A stretch of DNA of 64,000 nt from Lolium rigidum (GCF_022539505.1 NC_061510.1:227748043-227812042); one strand, 5' to 3'. Numbered from the stretch's first letter, positions 45,824 to 59,210 are shown. Notes: generated by a model from the letters alone, not told the origin. A program made the numbers and translations.

Positions 45824-46121
45824 GGTCGGTCCTCAAGGTGAATGCGAGGTTTGCGTGGAGCTATACCCCATATATGGCGCCATGCCCGCTACGTGTGGTC
45901 GGGGGCCGCTGCCTCCGTCGGCGAACGACCGCGCTGCACGCATGCGCTGGTCAGCCGCACGCGCGCACCACCTGTTCGACGTATTTGTCCGAGACAGAAA
46001 TCCAGAGCTAAATTTATTTCACACTCATATACAGCATCAGACATCTGTTCCCAGTTTTCGTTCGTGGAATGTACAGCAACAACCCTGACTATCATCCTAC
46101 CAATCTCCTTGTATTTTCAGG

Positions 46122-49100
46122 TTAGTCCAATGGGACGTCCTCGTTGGTGTCGCTGAGAGGCGCATCATCATCCTCCGCAAGCCTGTCGATGAGCATCTCC
46201 ATCGTCTCGACGTACCTCGGCATGTAATGGTCCCTTATCATAGATCCCGCGAGCCGGATCTTGCCGTACATGCCGCGAGGTGTCTCGTAGAGGGCAACAC
46301 CTGCATTCTGACCGCCTTGCTCTTCTGATACTGGCAATGCAACCATGTGCATGATCCGTCCTGGAGGGTATAACTGACGATGGGAAGGCGCTTGAGAGGC
46401 GTCCGGCGCCGATTGCAGGGCTTCCATGAGCTGCTCCGTCTCTTCTCGGGCTGTTCCTTCCCCCGCTTCCGTGTCGGGTGCTTCAAGAGTTTGCCTGCCT
46501 GCAGCGACATATGGCCAGCAGGACAGTGCAGAATGTTTCTTCACTATGTACCCTATGTTCTCTGACTCGGACTGGAATGGCAAGACAAATTAACAAGGCA
46601 CAGTTTTTTTTCTTCAGAAATCTGGGTTTGAAAGAAAAATATATTCTTGTACCTTGGCAATGTAAGACTCCAAATCTGCAACCTTAGAGCTTGGATTGTG
46701 TACAAATGGAAAGTAGGATCGCATGAAATTCACCGAGTGATTTACAAAACTCAGGATTCTTTTCTGCTGAATATGTTCCCGGAGATCAGGTGCCCACGAT
46801 GATGCAATAACCTGCACATATTTCATATAAAATGAAAACATATGAGGCTTTTTTTGGGGAGTACAACAGCCGGGGTTTGATTGAAAGCCTCAAAAATAGG
46901 AGGCATCCTTGCAAATAAATTGAGTTTACAGTAGAAACAACTTATTCACTTCTCATAACCAGCTAATTGTTCTTCATCATGAGGCATTGAGACAACTAGT
47001 TCATCACTCATTAGCTACGGAAGGAAAACAAGATTTATAGATTCCATTCATGCTGGCATCACTGCATCAAACTAGGTGGACATCGGGATACCTCTGCGCG
47101 AAGACTGGCAGCTGAGACCTTCCCAAAAGATGGCACCACGTCGGTTTTGTTGACAACAGTGGTAACAAAGTCTTTGCTCGACTCAGCCAAGTCCCAGGTC
47201 ATACAAGCAGCTGGACAGTAGCAGCTTGATATGTCAGTGTGTTATACATCTGTAACGAAATATTTCTAATCAATTGGAACGAGATAAAAGGGACTGAAAT
47301 TGTCCAAGATATTAGTTGCCCTGTTTCAGACTAGTTGTTTGGCATGCTTGCGCTTTTAGTTTCTTATTTCATATTTGTGCCGTACTCGTACATGATTCCA
47401 CACAGACGTTTCTTAAAATGTATGACTGTCTTCTTAACCGTTCTACAAGTGGTGTAGCATTATTAGTACGGAATTGCTAATCTAGATGCAGTTTTTTCTT
47501 TTCTTGATACTCATATGTTTAAAGGTTAGGTTTCAGTCGGTTGTGGGATGCAATATAGTAGGTACCTGGTCCAAAAGCAATACATGAAGATGATGATAAC
47601 TTCTTGTTCTCACGTAGTATGCATGTTAAAATTGCTGCAATAGCAGCACCCATTGAATGCCCAATGATCTAAAATGGAACAAAGATGATATTATTTTGGT
47701 CAGCAAATATCTTGATGGAGCAATGATATTCTCTTGTGAGACTTCATCCAGAGGACTCCTCGTGTCATCTGCATTACTTTTTAGTGTCGCGTCTGTGGTT
47801 ACTTTACAGTTAAAGTTGCCCCATATTATTATCAAGAGACAAAATAGCAAAAATTATCGATCACTCATCTGCCACATGTCTATTTTTTTTTGGTGAATCG
47901 TTCAAATGGAAAGCACATGTGCATAGGTTCAGAAGATATTTGATTACCTACCTTAATTCTGTAATCTGGAAATAGCTCGACTGCTCTGCTGATGCAGGGA
48001 ATTGCCTGATCCGCAATCCAACGAGCTGCTGCAACCATTCCACAGTGTGCATGCCCAACCACTACACTCGTTCCACGGCCTTCTTGTGACACTGCATGAT
48101 GAAAGGGAACCTCTGCGGCAGTTGCCGCCGTCAGGCGATCCTTAACACTAATAGCCCCCCTGATGAAAAGGAGAAAGCATCGGGTACTTTCATCGCGGAC
48201 AACCGTGAATTTGGGTTTCATAAGCTGCATAGAGGCACCAGGATTCACTTTAAGATGTTTCCAGTTCACAATCTGTACTAAGATGGTCAGCATTTTGGGT
48301 CAGGGTGATGCATACCTTTGCCTTGGAATTCCTTGTGAGAATATCACTCTGGTCATACCCACCAAACTCTAGGAACACTTCAAAAGGCTTCTTTGAGAAG
48401 AACATGCAGAGTCTCAGGCATCTGAGAAGTGCAATGAGCTCCTGCCTTACTCCAGGACCTTCCAAGGGCACACAGTTGCTACCTGCGTACTCATGCTGCA
48501 GATTCCCCTGAAGAAAAATGAATAGTTAATCAGAGAAGAAGCAATACAGAGTATTTTCTTCAACGAAATAATGGCAACCATATTTGTTGGGTTAGTGCCA
48601 TGAGTTCTTCATAACTGACAAACTTAATGGATTGTCCTCAAAACAAAAAACTAATCGGAATGCCATTTAAGATAGGTAGGCGTGTTCATTTGGCAAATAC
48701 TTCGAAATGGACGTCATTTCCTTTTTCAGAGGTTCTTTCAGGAGCAGAGTACGGCTTGAGCCCTTGTTAGTCAGTAGTCAGCAAGCAACTCATATGAATC
48801 CAACATGCATTGGTATCAAAATTAGAACCCAAGCAAATTATCGATAAAATCTTTCAAATCCAAACGAAGCACATCCTTCAGAAGGGAAAGTTACTGTTTC
48901 AAAAAAAAAATCAGGAGAACGACCTGCCAAGAGTCAAAATCAACCGTGACCCAGGCCTCAGGCATTGCTGAAATCACAAGCATGATCACATAATCAACCA
49001 ACCATAATACTAATATAAAGCATGATGTAAGACCAAATCAAGCGGAATTTACAAGCCTAGATCACATATGTTTCCTCTAGCAGAGATGCCATTTGCGACT

Positions 49101-49419
49101 ATTCCAGCAGATCGAAACATTTGATCACCTGAAGGCGCATGTAGTGGCTGATCCCGAAGGCGATGTCTCCGAGCGGCCACTTCCCCAGCGTTTCCCCGTA
49201 CGCGAACCCCACCGTCCTGGCCGCCACGGCCATCGCCTCCCTCCAGCTCGCCGGCGCCTTCTCTGGCCACCTTTCCTTGCTTTCCCCCTCGACGTCCTTC
49301 CGCCCGGGCCGCCGCCTCGGCACCGTCTCCGCGCCTTCGGAGGACAGACGCCCCGATAGCACGACATAGACCAGTGCCGCCGTTCCCGCCGCCGAAGATG
49401 CCACCCGCTTGGCCCCCAT
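46122..49419 (-). CDS. Class-3 lipase-like, 7 exons (right-arm copy)
   Basis: On the minus strand the exons are 49129-49419, 48316-48507, 47952-48224, 47566-47668, 47092-47210, 46653-46811 and 46122-46571. Exon lengths are the same as in the left copy, and the open segments encode the same protein (528 residues) with the GHSMG elbow, NKTDVVP and DHYMPRY blocks. The only length change found is two extra A in the third intron near 47886. Preserved splice sites and reading frame support a real gene. The duplication itself is most likely an assembly overlap, so gene counts should treat this and 25487-28782 as one locus. Confidence 0.85.
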
Positions 49420-49903
49420 CCTTCGCGCGGGATGGCGGGAGCAAAGCTGCGGAGGCGCCTAGAAATGGCAGCAGGGTTTTTTGGGAGCGATGGACGCAAT
49501 TGCCCCTGCCATTTTCCGGTTTATATTTGCAATTTTTTGAGATGTTTATGTTTGCATTTGCTTAGCCTAGAGTCGGCTAAAAGATTCAAAACTTATTTTA
49601 CGAGCGGATATGAGAAAAAAACAAAGTGGTGATTAATAAATAATAATCATATAAGGTCACAAAGTAGATTTATTAAACATCTTTTACCGTGAGGAAGGTT
49701 TATTTTTAGAGATAATGAGGAAGGGTATTTTGGGAACCAAATCCCATCGCAGGGGTATATGCGGGATGCTTAGGCTGATGCTCCTAAGGATAGATTGGAT
49801 ATTCCACTAGCTCAGCCAAAAGATACCTGCTGCGTTTCAGTATATGGTACGTGCCCGACTTCATTAAGATTGTCCGATACATCGCTAGGAAGAGTGACGA
49901 GTC

Positions 49904-50215
49904 GACTAGTCACGACGGAAAGTATCATACACTAGTATCGTACGCATGATACTTAGTTTATGATACTAACCCACAATGCGTAAGTATCATAAGATAGTAT
50001 CGTAGTATCATCATATTTAATGTTTTGTAGAATCTCAATGCAAATGTGTGTACATGATGTGTTTGCCATTAAGTTTTCTAGTTTTACGTGCGATGATACG
50101 GTATCATATTATGATACCACTCTCATCTCTCACCTCATTAATTGGTGTGCCACATCAGATTTTTGCCAACATGGCATGCATAATACTATTTGTGATACTC
50201 CCATTGTGGCTAGTC
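49904..50215. mobile_element. MITE with GACTAG ends (right-arm copy)
   Basis: This is the inverted copy of 24692-25002, with GACTAGTCACGACGG at the left and GGCTAGTC at the right. Several bases differ in the GTATCAT-rich interior, such as GTACGCATGAT here against the left arm's GTGCATGAT, which argues for true allelic differences rather than only random sequencing error. Confidence 0.7.
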
Positions 50216-50364
50216 TAAGTGAGTGATCTAGCAATTGAAAATATTGATCAAATTTGAATGCTAAAAACTCTTAGCACGGACTCTGCCATTGCAGTACTGA
50301 GGTGCTTGGAAAAAAAATCTATAGACTCGGATCAGTCCATGTTCTATCTGATTTAGGTTGACCC

Positions 50365-52506
50365 CTATAGCCAATGCTAGATGCCCCACTCGTTTTACCT
50401 CGTCCCTAAACTGTCCCCCAAACGGCACTGAAAGAGCGTTTGGGGACGTATTTTGTTCATGCCGCGTTTGGGAGGACGTCGTTCCCCAGCTGTGTCCTCC
50501 AAACGCCGCCCCCAAACTTATTTTAAAGGGATTTTGAAAATACAATCATTTATTAATATAGCATACAAATAAATATATTTGCGGAGATTGTTTTCAAATT
50601 AAAATACAATAAATAATAAAACAATTAAACAAATGTTATAAATGGGGTTAGATCAAGGTGCCGCGGTATTTGTTGATAATCCTTTGATCCTCCATATATG
50701 CTCAACGAGATCAGCTTGAAGTTGATCGTGAATATTGCTGTCACAGATCTCTGCGTGCATGGCGAGGAAATCAGCAAAATCTGCAGGCAATTCATGATCA
50801 ACATCCACAAGAGGGCTCTCACACTCATAGGGACCAACATGTGTCCTGGCATGATTCTTGCGGTCATCCTCGATGATCATGTTGTGCATGATCACACAAG
50901 TCTGCATCACCTCCCACATTTGGTCGTGAGACCAGCTTAGAGCAGGGTACCGGGCAAATTGCAATTGAGATTAAAGCACACCAAATGCCCGCTCGACATC
51001 CTTCCTGCAAGCCTCCTATCGTGCAGCAAAGTGGGAATTCTTCTGACCTGATGGAGTCGATATTGTTTTGACAAAAGTGGCTCATTTGGATATATACCAT
51101 CGGCTAGATAATATCCTTTGGTATATTGGTGGCCATTGATCTCATAGTTGCATGGTGAAGCGTGCCCTTCCACTAGTCTGTCGAACACGGAGACTGTTGT
51201 AACACATTGATGTCATTGTGTGATCTCGCCATGCCAAAGAAAGAATGGCAAATCCACAGGTCATAATCTGCCACAACTTCAAGCACCACAATGCAATATC
51301 CATGACGCCATTTGTATATACCTTGCCAAGCAAACAGGCAGTTCTTCCATGACCAGTGCATGCAATCAATGGTTCCAAGCATTCCAGGAAATCTTCTAGC
51401 AGCATTTTGTGTCATGATCATGCAGTCTCTTCCTCAGTTGGCCCTCTCAAGTAGTATTTGCCAAACTTTCCCACCACAGCTCGGCAAAATTTGTACATGC
51501 ACTCAATAGCGGTAGACTCACTCATGTGAAGATAGTCGTCATGTGTATCGGCATGTGCTCCGTATGCAAGCATCCTCATGGCGGCGGTGCACTTCTGAAT
51601 CGACGAGAACCCGGCAACGCCTACAACGTCGTGCTTGAGCTTGAAGTAGGGGTCGAACTCTCGAACGTCGTGGAGGATATTCATGAACAAACCCTTGCTC
51701 ATCCTATATCGGCGCCGAAAATTGTCGGCAAGTGTTGCGTCATCAACGAAGTAGTCGTTGTGCAGCATGGTATGCCCCTCCATCATCTCCCGGGGCTTCG
51801 ACTTCTTTCTCCCGGCCTTGATCCTCTGCGGCGCGGCCTCTTCCTCTTCTCCGCCTCGGCGTCAAGCATGTCTCGGAGGGACGCGATGATCGGCAAATTC
51901 TCTCGGATATCGTCGCAAAGAAGGCTTGCTCATCCTCTAGCAGTCGGACAAGCATCTCGTCGTCGCTATCCATGCCTGAAGTAAAATTAATGTTTAAAAT
52001 TGTGCCGCGACAGACGAAGTAACGAACATCGGCCAATCGCGCCTACATGGCAAGTCGTCGAACACCTTGTGTGCGTGGAGGTGGGCGAATTTGACGCCGC
52101 GTTCCAGGACGCGCTGGCGAAGCGGCGACGGTGAAACGTCCGGCGAGAGTGCCAGCCGCGACGACGGTGCCGACTCTCAGAAGAGATCAGTCGTTGAAAC
52201 GGGCGGCAAATCCAGCGGCGGCGGAGGGGTGGGAGGCGCGGGCGGGAAGGCACGACGAGAAATAAAAGGCGCGAACCAACGGTTTATGCAAATAGTCGCC
52301 GAAAGGTGGGAGCCCGCCTTGCTTTTCGTTGTGTCCGGCGTGCCGGAGCATCCCCTGTGGGGCGGGGACGGGCTCGGGGCGCTGGACACCGTATCGGACC
52401 ACGCTAAACAAAAAGAGGTTTCGAGGATGTGGCTGGAAACTTTTTTTATTCGATGTGCCCCAAATCCTTTTAGGGGATGCTTTTGGGGACGCGGCTGAAG
52501 ATGCTC
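50365..52506 (-). mobile_element. PIF/Harbinger DNA transposon, decayed (right-arm copy)
   Basis: This is the inverted copy of 22395-24541. The GAGCATCTTCAGCCGC end lies at 52506, followed by TTA (TAA on the element strand). The element is about 5 bp shorter than the left copy through scattered small indels. Confidence 0.75.
50653..51973 (-). pseudogene. Harbinger transposase, near full length, broken (right-arm copy)
   Basis: This is the same decayed DDE nuclease as 22929-24253. Here the PGMLGTIDCMHWSWKNC block is in one open frame, unlike the left arm. The [18 protein letters not shown] block is also intact, whereas the left arm has indels there. In contrast, the QQSPVF block is shifted here and open in the left arm. 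The two stops around KDVERAFG are shared with the left copy, so the element is dead in either version. Confidence 0.8.
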
Positions 52507-53542
52507 TTAGACTCGTGGTGCTACGCAAGGTTTATGAAGAAGATATTCTTATTATATATATGTTTCTTTTAGAATTGATAAAATTACCAGGAGATTAGAT
52601 GGGGTTAACGAGACAAGGTTATAAGTATAGCATCTCCACTAACTGGGAATGTCACAATTTACACATATAATTTATGAACAATATAAATCTAATCTTTACT
52701 ATTATATTCGAGTTGGTCGTACGTCATACAACGCGTTTGGTGAAGGAGATTGGAAACATCCTGACCGTTTGATCTAAATCCAACGATACAATATGTTATT
52801 GTAATCCTTGGATTTGCTAATTACGATTGTCTGCCACCGATGAGTGAAGATACCGGTTGGAGCCACGGCCGCGACCCATCGTTCCTGACCTCCTCGAAAC
52901 CCTACCACAGAATCCCGCCGGCGCTCCCGTCTCATTCACCCGGCCAGCCCTCCCGCCGCCCTCTCGTTCTCTTGTTCGATCCCGCAACGCTTGTTCTCTC
53001 TCTCTCCCCGTCAAAATCCACAATTCCTTTGCGCTGCCACCGTCCACATCTCCTGGACCTCGCCGCCTCGATCAGCATCTACTGGCCCTCACCATCCCGA
53101 TCCACATCTCCTGGACCTCGCCGCCTCCATCCACATGGTGCGACGAGGCGTCCACACCGTCGCGCACGGCTCCGGCAACACGATATCTGAACCGGCCTAG
53201 ACGCAGTCATCCGCTCACCCAGCCCTACTGATCATCGAAGAATTGGAGACGGCGTGGTCGCCAAGATTCGGCCGGGCATGAGCTGTTCTTGCAACTACGA
53301 ATTGGATGCCCTGGACGGTCGCCGTCGACCTGACCTCATGGCTGTCTAACAACCCACAAACCCATGAGCTCACCTCTCCTAGATCATGGTGTTGTTGTCC
53401 TTCGCGATATTTTGTTGCCCGTGTTTTCCCCAAACTCCTGTCAGCCTGCTCCCTGACGTGTTGCGTACTGAAGGTCACCCAGCTCCTTGCCGCAAGCTAA
53501 TCGCTCTCACCTCTGAATTCATCTCCAGGAAGGCCAGTTTAC

Positions 53543-56246
53543 CATGGCGACCAGGTATGCCATTGGCTCTGCTGAAGTTGTAAAATTGATGAAAGAACTC
53601 AAGATTACTCCAGCCCAATATACTTACACATGCAACGCACTGGTCTCTAAATTATTTTGACAGGGTAGAGAAAATAGAATTGGAGGAGTAAAAAAACTAT
53701 TTGGTTTCTAACCATATATTCAACTGACCGGTGTAGGAACTACTGCAAAGAACACAAACAGTTTAGAGACCATTCGTAAGCCTCTATGATTGATGCAGGA
53801 ACCATCATGCCAGATATTTTCTACTAGGGAAAAAATAGATGATGGATTCTATCGTGGAAAGCTTTGAGTTTTGTGTTATTTCTCTTCTCAGTTACATTTT
53901 TATATGCACATGCTACAAACTTTTCTTCGATTCACGGTCCATTCCTTTTTTCCCGGTTCCTCAATGACTAAATCAGCTTTTCTTTTTCCTATCCATTATG
54001 AGTTTATCAGGAAGATCATTTATTTTGGTTATGCTAATATTAGATATTAAGTTACTGCAGCAACCTCTATCGATTGAACAACAAGATTCAGAGTACCTTG
54101 GCCGTAATAGCAACAAGATCATCCATCAGTTCTAATTAACTGGTTTGTCAGCCGAACTTTTTGTCTCAATTCTGCTTTTCTACTAAATGCTATGTCCAAG
54201 GAGATTTTTAGGCGCCACAGAATAATTCACCTTGAATCCCAAGGAAATCAGATTGGGGAGTGCTCGATAGTTTGTTTAATCTTGTAAAATGTCCATGTAC
54301 TTTACTTGGGCACAGTGCCCGTCAAGGTCAGGTATTACTTGCAGGACCATGCCCTTTGTTTTTTGATGTAAGCGCATAGATTATCCATGTTTACTGTCAC
54401 ATGGATGACATTATCTCTGGAATTTTGGATGTGAAATTTTCATATCAGCAATATAGCATGTACTCGATCACATTTTTATCTTAAAGATCATTTATTACTA
54501 CATTTTTATTAATGCTTTAGGTAACCTTTTTCACACGCCATTAGAACTACTGTTGTTGTTGTCAAACACTCATAGTTTCAGGTTATTCAGTAGCTTGATT
54601 TGCTTCTGCTAGGAGGGGATTTCCATTAGATATACCGTGGTTGTTGGGCACTCATAGTTTTAGGTTATTCTCGCAATATTTTGAATCCGAATGTTATGTC
54701 CAGTAGTTTCAGCAAAGCGGAACGTGCGCACTGCAATTCCTAATTGGAATTGAATGCTTCTACATTTCAGTTCTCAATTATAATCCATATCTTGCTCAGA
54801 AGAATTGTGGGAGGTTATTGAGGTATGAAGCTTACTTCTTACAATAAAGATGTGCCATAGTTTAGCAATAGGGTGATATTCCGTAATTGGTCTACTCTTA
54901 TTGTGCGGTGGTGTATGGTTTAGTTCAGCTGTAAATATGCATATGATTTACATGGTGGTTTTATGGATTTCGCTAGAACTATGAAGTTAAGAGTATCCAT
55001 ATGTTTCTTTTTTCAAGGAAGTTGTAACACAATTGTTTCACTCTATAGATTAAGTTAACTTCAGAGAGTCATCAAGGTCAGGGACAAAACCATCTTCATG
55101 CCCAAATTTAAGTCGGTCCATGTGTTACTACCTTAGTGCCTTTCGGGGAATATGACGAATAACTGATATGTAGTAGTGGCCTGCCGCTGGCAGTGTTTTG
55201 TAGGGTTCCGATTTCTCTTTGTCGTTTGAGGGATGTTGGTTCACACTCATTACGTGCTGATGGGAAGTGGTGTAAGCATTGTACAGGCAAGAAGTCCAGA
55301 TCATTGAATTGAATCAGTAAGTAGCCCCTCTTCCATGGGTGTTTAATCACTGTACTAGATTCAGTTACGAGCTTGATATTGTACTACTAAAATCCCTCCT
55401 GAATATTCTAAAAAAAAAAACCCTCCTGAACGAATATCAGCTAAGAGCCTAAAATACAGTTCTACCGAACCTTGGTTCCAGGTTTCACTGTCATTCTACA
55501 GTTTTGTTCATTGTTATTCTGTACTGCGCTTGGTAACCAAAATGATATCTAGAGACTTGGTGGAATTGCAGGTTGATCTCAGCTACTATTTTCCAATCAG
55601 GCTGTCCAAAGAGATTGACATGCAATCACTATTCACTATATGCAGTGCCAGAGGCATTTCCAGGAAAGTTAATCTTTTGCCTTCTGAACATTTACGTTCC
55701 ATTCTTCTGACAATAATCAAAGAAGACTTAGGCTCTACATGAAAACGACACACATGTAAAGAAGAGAAATTAGTACTCACTTCGGCAATAATTACTTGAC
55801 GCACAACACATGCAAACTGAAGCCCATCAAAGCGGGCAATCTGGCGAGGAGGTTTAGTACATTGTGTTCTATGGTTTTCTAAATACTCATTATGTGTAAA
55901 GCACGTGCATCACCTGGAAGTTGGAAAGAGTATAATTTTGCACCTAATGCACTGAACCAATAGCACTCCCATTTTTACAAATCTGTCTTCTTTGAACAAG
56001 GAATTATTTTATCCTAATAGATTTCATATATCTGATTCATGTGTGATTCTATAGATAATTGCACTGATCTATTATTCTTGTTCTCCATGTGTTTTTCTAT
56101 TGCTACTGTAATGTTATTTTTGCCTTTTAACAGAGCAAGAAAAGGTCTTCACCAGATTTTTTGGGAACCACTGAGAAGGATAGGTATGAGGACATTAATC
56201 ATATACTGGCATCTGAAAGTAAGCGTGTCTACTTAAAGAAGTTCTA
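53543..56246 (+). other. Exon-like segments inside the Helitron candidate (right-arm copy)
   Basis: This is the inverted copy of 18654-21358. The pieces are a short ATG exon at 53543 with a GTATGC donor; an NYNPYLAQKNCGRLLR piece near 54770-54821; an ESSRSGTKPSSCPNLSR piece near 55060-55112; a Cys-containing piece near 55203-55310; and a last piece at 56134-56246 that starts after an AG and ends with TAG. The gene of origin is not recognised. Confidence 0.3.
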
Positions 56247-57985
56247 GAAACTAAAAGTACAAAAAAAATGACTCTTCTAACAGATTTCCTTCTTACACTT
56301 TATCAATTAGGTCATGGAAGAATAATGTCCTGTTCCTGAAAGAGATCAATTGGCACAAGTGCAGTACTTGGTGTTGCATGCTTGCTTGTAGCTGCGTAAG
56401 ATCCATTGAGTCCATTTTTTATCTTTTACTTTTAATTAAAGTTCATTTTTCTTGGTTCTGATTTGATATGTTGTAAAAATGTTCAAACTTCAGTAAATAT
56501 ATGATGAGATTGTCCATCCAAAGTAAATGAGCTCTGCTAAATTACGGAGAATACATCAAGGATGAGGTCTATGGTTCTGTGCAAATTGACTTTCCTTTCT
56601 TGATTGTTTCATATTCTTGTGTTCTAACAAAGATAAACATGTTTTGAAAATGGAAGCTTCTATCGTGGGTTGTTTTAGATGACTACCCCTATTGCAAAAT
56701 GTTCAAATTCTTTGTTTAGTTCTGGTATAGTCTCTGGGTTCCAAAAAGGCTTCAGGGGGCACGGTATAGTCTCTAGGTTCCGAAAAAGCTTCAGGTGGGC
56801 ACAAATGCATCCATCTGCTTTCTTTCACTGATAATCAAGACCCACATAATAGCTTGTATATACGCTTTGCAACGTATCCTGCGATGTGCTTATAATAGAT
56901 ACTTTTTTCAGTTAGAATTAGCCATGGATTGTTCTTTTGTTTTCTTTCTTCAGTCAAAGACACTGGAGAACCTCAAGAATTCATATTTTTCATCACCGCG
57001 TATTTGTTCATTTTGATTTATAGCCCTGTGGATATTCACCTCTGCTGCCATCATAATTCAATTTCAGATGGTGTATTTTAATGCCGCCCCTTTAGAAAGG
57101 GCCCAACAACCAGTGAGCTTATGTCAAATTTAATGTGATATCTATTTCATTTCAGGCACAAATCAGTATTCGGTTCTTCTAATGTAATGTCTTTGTTGAT
57201 CTGCAGCCGAGTCTTGAATTCACTGGATGTTCGTCCAACAAAGTGCACTCGACTTGTATGACTATTTTCAATGTACAAACACATTGTTTAGATTGGTGGA
57301 ATGAAAATAAATATTATAAGTATATTTCTTATGAATTATGTCATAATTCTCTGACTGCCATATTTATGTAGTTAAATAGAAAGGAGCAATGGTCGAAGTT
57401 GTATATGAGGGATGTCAATGTTCTGAAGGTGGGATCTCTATACAATCTTTAAATTTCAGTAACTTTTATTAACTTGTAGACCCCAGAAAAGTATGGTATG
57501 TGTGTGCCCTGGAACACAAGAATTTTTCTTACACGCCAAGAGATGTCATGGTGTAGGCCCATGTCTTAAACCTATCAGTACGTGTAGGAGAAGAATGTGG
57601 TAAGTAGTTTTGACTGCAAAAGTTGATGATTCATGGATCCCAGGTTGTTGCACTGTGAGGGGCAAGCAGAAAAGTCAAGATTGGACACTTCTTAAACTCA
57701 GAGGTAAATTAGGTGGAGGAGAACTTGCAGCTGGAACGGGTACTTCTTAAATCCAAAATGGGACGAGATCTCCTATATGTGGCTTCAAGTGAAAGTGTAA
57801 ATGGAACAACTGCTGCCTCAAATTTACTGGTGGAAATAATTTCATATAGGAACCAATGTGTCTAAGTGAAACCAAAATTGTATTTATCCAATAATTTTAT
57901 TCTTTTGTCAAAAAATTGAAGTGTGGATGTGGGACTCTAGGGAGAACATGATATCACTCCATCTCTTCCCGATGCCAAAGCATAC

Positions 57986-58186
57986 TACTCCCTCCGTCCC
58001 AGTTCATAAGGCTTAGGCGTATCCCTAGGTTGTAAATTTAACAATGATAATACAAAATATATATCATTAGAAAGCTCACACACTCTACTTTTTAATGATA
58101 TAATTTTTATGTTGTACAATTAAATTATGTTGGACAAATTAACAACCTAGAGATACGTGCAAGCTCTATGAACTGGGACGGAGGTA
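57986..58186. mobile_element. Stowaway-type MITE (right-arm copy)
   Basis: This is the inverted copy of 16713-16913, with TACTCCCTCCGTCCCAGTTC and GAACTGGGACGGAGGTA ends. The flank differs slightly from the left arm (CATTACC against CTACTACC). Confidence 0.85.
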
Positions 58187-58775
58187 ATGAGTTTGTAGTA
58201 ATCCTGTGATTGATTTATCTATTCTTCATCTTAAATGCATCCCGAAAAATTCTTAAGCACTGTATACAGATAGAAGTCTAATATTAACTTTATTTTACCG
58301 GTGGTGAGGCTCACTACCACATCACTACACAAGGCCTAACTAGCATTATCATCATAGCTCACCAATTTCTTTTGATTTTTAGTTTTTTTCTACCGAAGCA
58401 GTTTTGATAAGTCCAACGGGTGTATTTGACTATCTGTTTTTTTATTTTGTATTTTGGTTTTATATCGTGAAAATACTTTTGTACTTACACATGTTTCCGT
58501 CACCATCCGTTTTTCTTTGAGATTTGGATAAAAGGAGGTGAGAGCTATTTTCCATCTGCTACGGCGAGCGGAAATCTCAAAGAATAAATCGACGGTCCAA
58601 AATACACCCACACCCATGCCTATGTACAAAAATCCATTCTCATTTTATGATAGAGATAGGGATGGTGAATACAATGTCCCCAACATTGTACGAGAATATA
58701 TTAGTATTTGGGAGTAGATAATTAGTGGGGTCCACCTTTATATTTAGAAGGTGTTATATTGAGCCGTAGCAACGC

Positions 58776-58875
58776 NNNNNNNNNNNNNNNNNNNNNNNNN
58801 NNNNNNNNNNNNNNNNNNNNNNNNNNNNNNNNNNNNNNNNNNNNNNNNNNNNNNNNNNNNNNNNNNNNNNNNNNN
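58776..58875. other. Assembly gap of 100 N
   Basis: This second placeholder gap begins exactly where the right arm of the inverted duplication ends. Open frames running through it are artefacts. Confidence 0.98.
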
Positions 58876-59210
58876 TCATGCATGTCGTCGGGGTCGGCGG
58901 AGAAATTTACCTCGGACGGGTCGGCGGAGTCGGATTCGTCGAAGGTGGGCACGTCGTCGGGGCTGTTGATCTTGAGCCCCGCCGCCTTCCTCTCCTGCCT
59001 CTCGCGGTTCTTCGATTCTTCTTCTTGCGCCGCCGCTTCGCGCCTCTATTTCGTGCGCACGCTTCTTGCTCGCCGGCGCGGCCACCGTCCTCCGGCCCCA
59101 AGCGGAGCTCGGGATCCGGGGCAGCTCCGCCCGCCGATGAAGCCGCCAACTCGGGTTTCCTCAACCGCCGCCTCCTTGCCCTTCCCCTCCTTCCCCTTCC
59201 CCCTCTCCAT
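58876..59210 (-). pseudogene. Coding-like sequence of unknown gene, cut by gap
   Basis: On the minus strand, one frame near the gap reads KINSPDDVPTFDESDSADPS and then NFSADPDDMH, an acidic, protein-like stretch after a charged QEEESKNRERQERKAAG segment. Upstream, the open frame shifts: an ATG at 59210 opens MERGKGKEGKGKEAAVEETR but is in another frame. I do not recognise the gene. It could be a first exon with one or two sequence errors, or a decayed fragment. Several overlapping Arg-rich frames are composition shadows. Confidence 0.25.

Larger units (their letters stand above)
44459..58775 (-). repeat. Right arm of 14.3 kb inverted duplication (probable assembly overlap)
   Basis: This is the reverse complement of 16124-30446. 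It begins inside contig 2, opposite the last base of contig 1, and ends exactly at the second 100-N gap. Substitutions and short indels distinguish the arms, including nine A rather than seven in the third lipase intron (near 47886) and single-base indels in the Harbinger element. Confidence 0.95.
52693..58775 (+). mobile_element. Putative Helitron (right-arm copy), 3' end cut by gap
   Basis: TCTTTACTATTATA at 52693 follows an A and marks the 5' end. The contig stops at 58775 inside the 3' hairpin (GCCGTAGCAACGC), so the last 16 bases and the CTAG are missing. Content is the same as 16108-22208. Confidence 0.5.

Noticed and set aside
16124..58775. A giant palindrome, fold-back transposon or true inverted gene duplication
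   Set aside because: Both arms end at gap edges in the way forced by overlapping contigs, and the differences look allelic. No spanning evidence for a true palindrome exists in the sequence.
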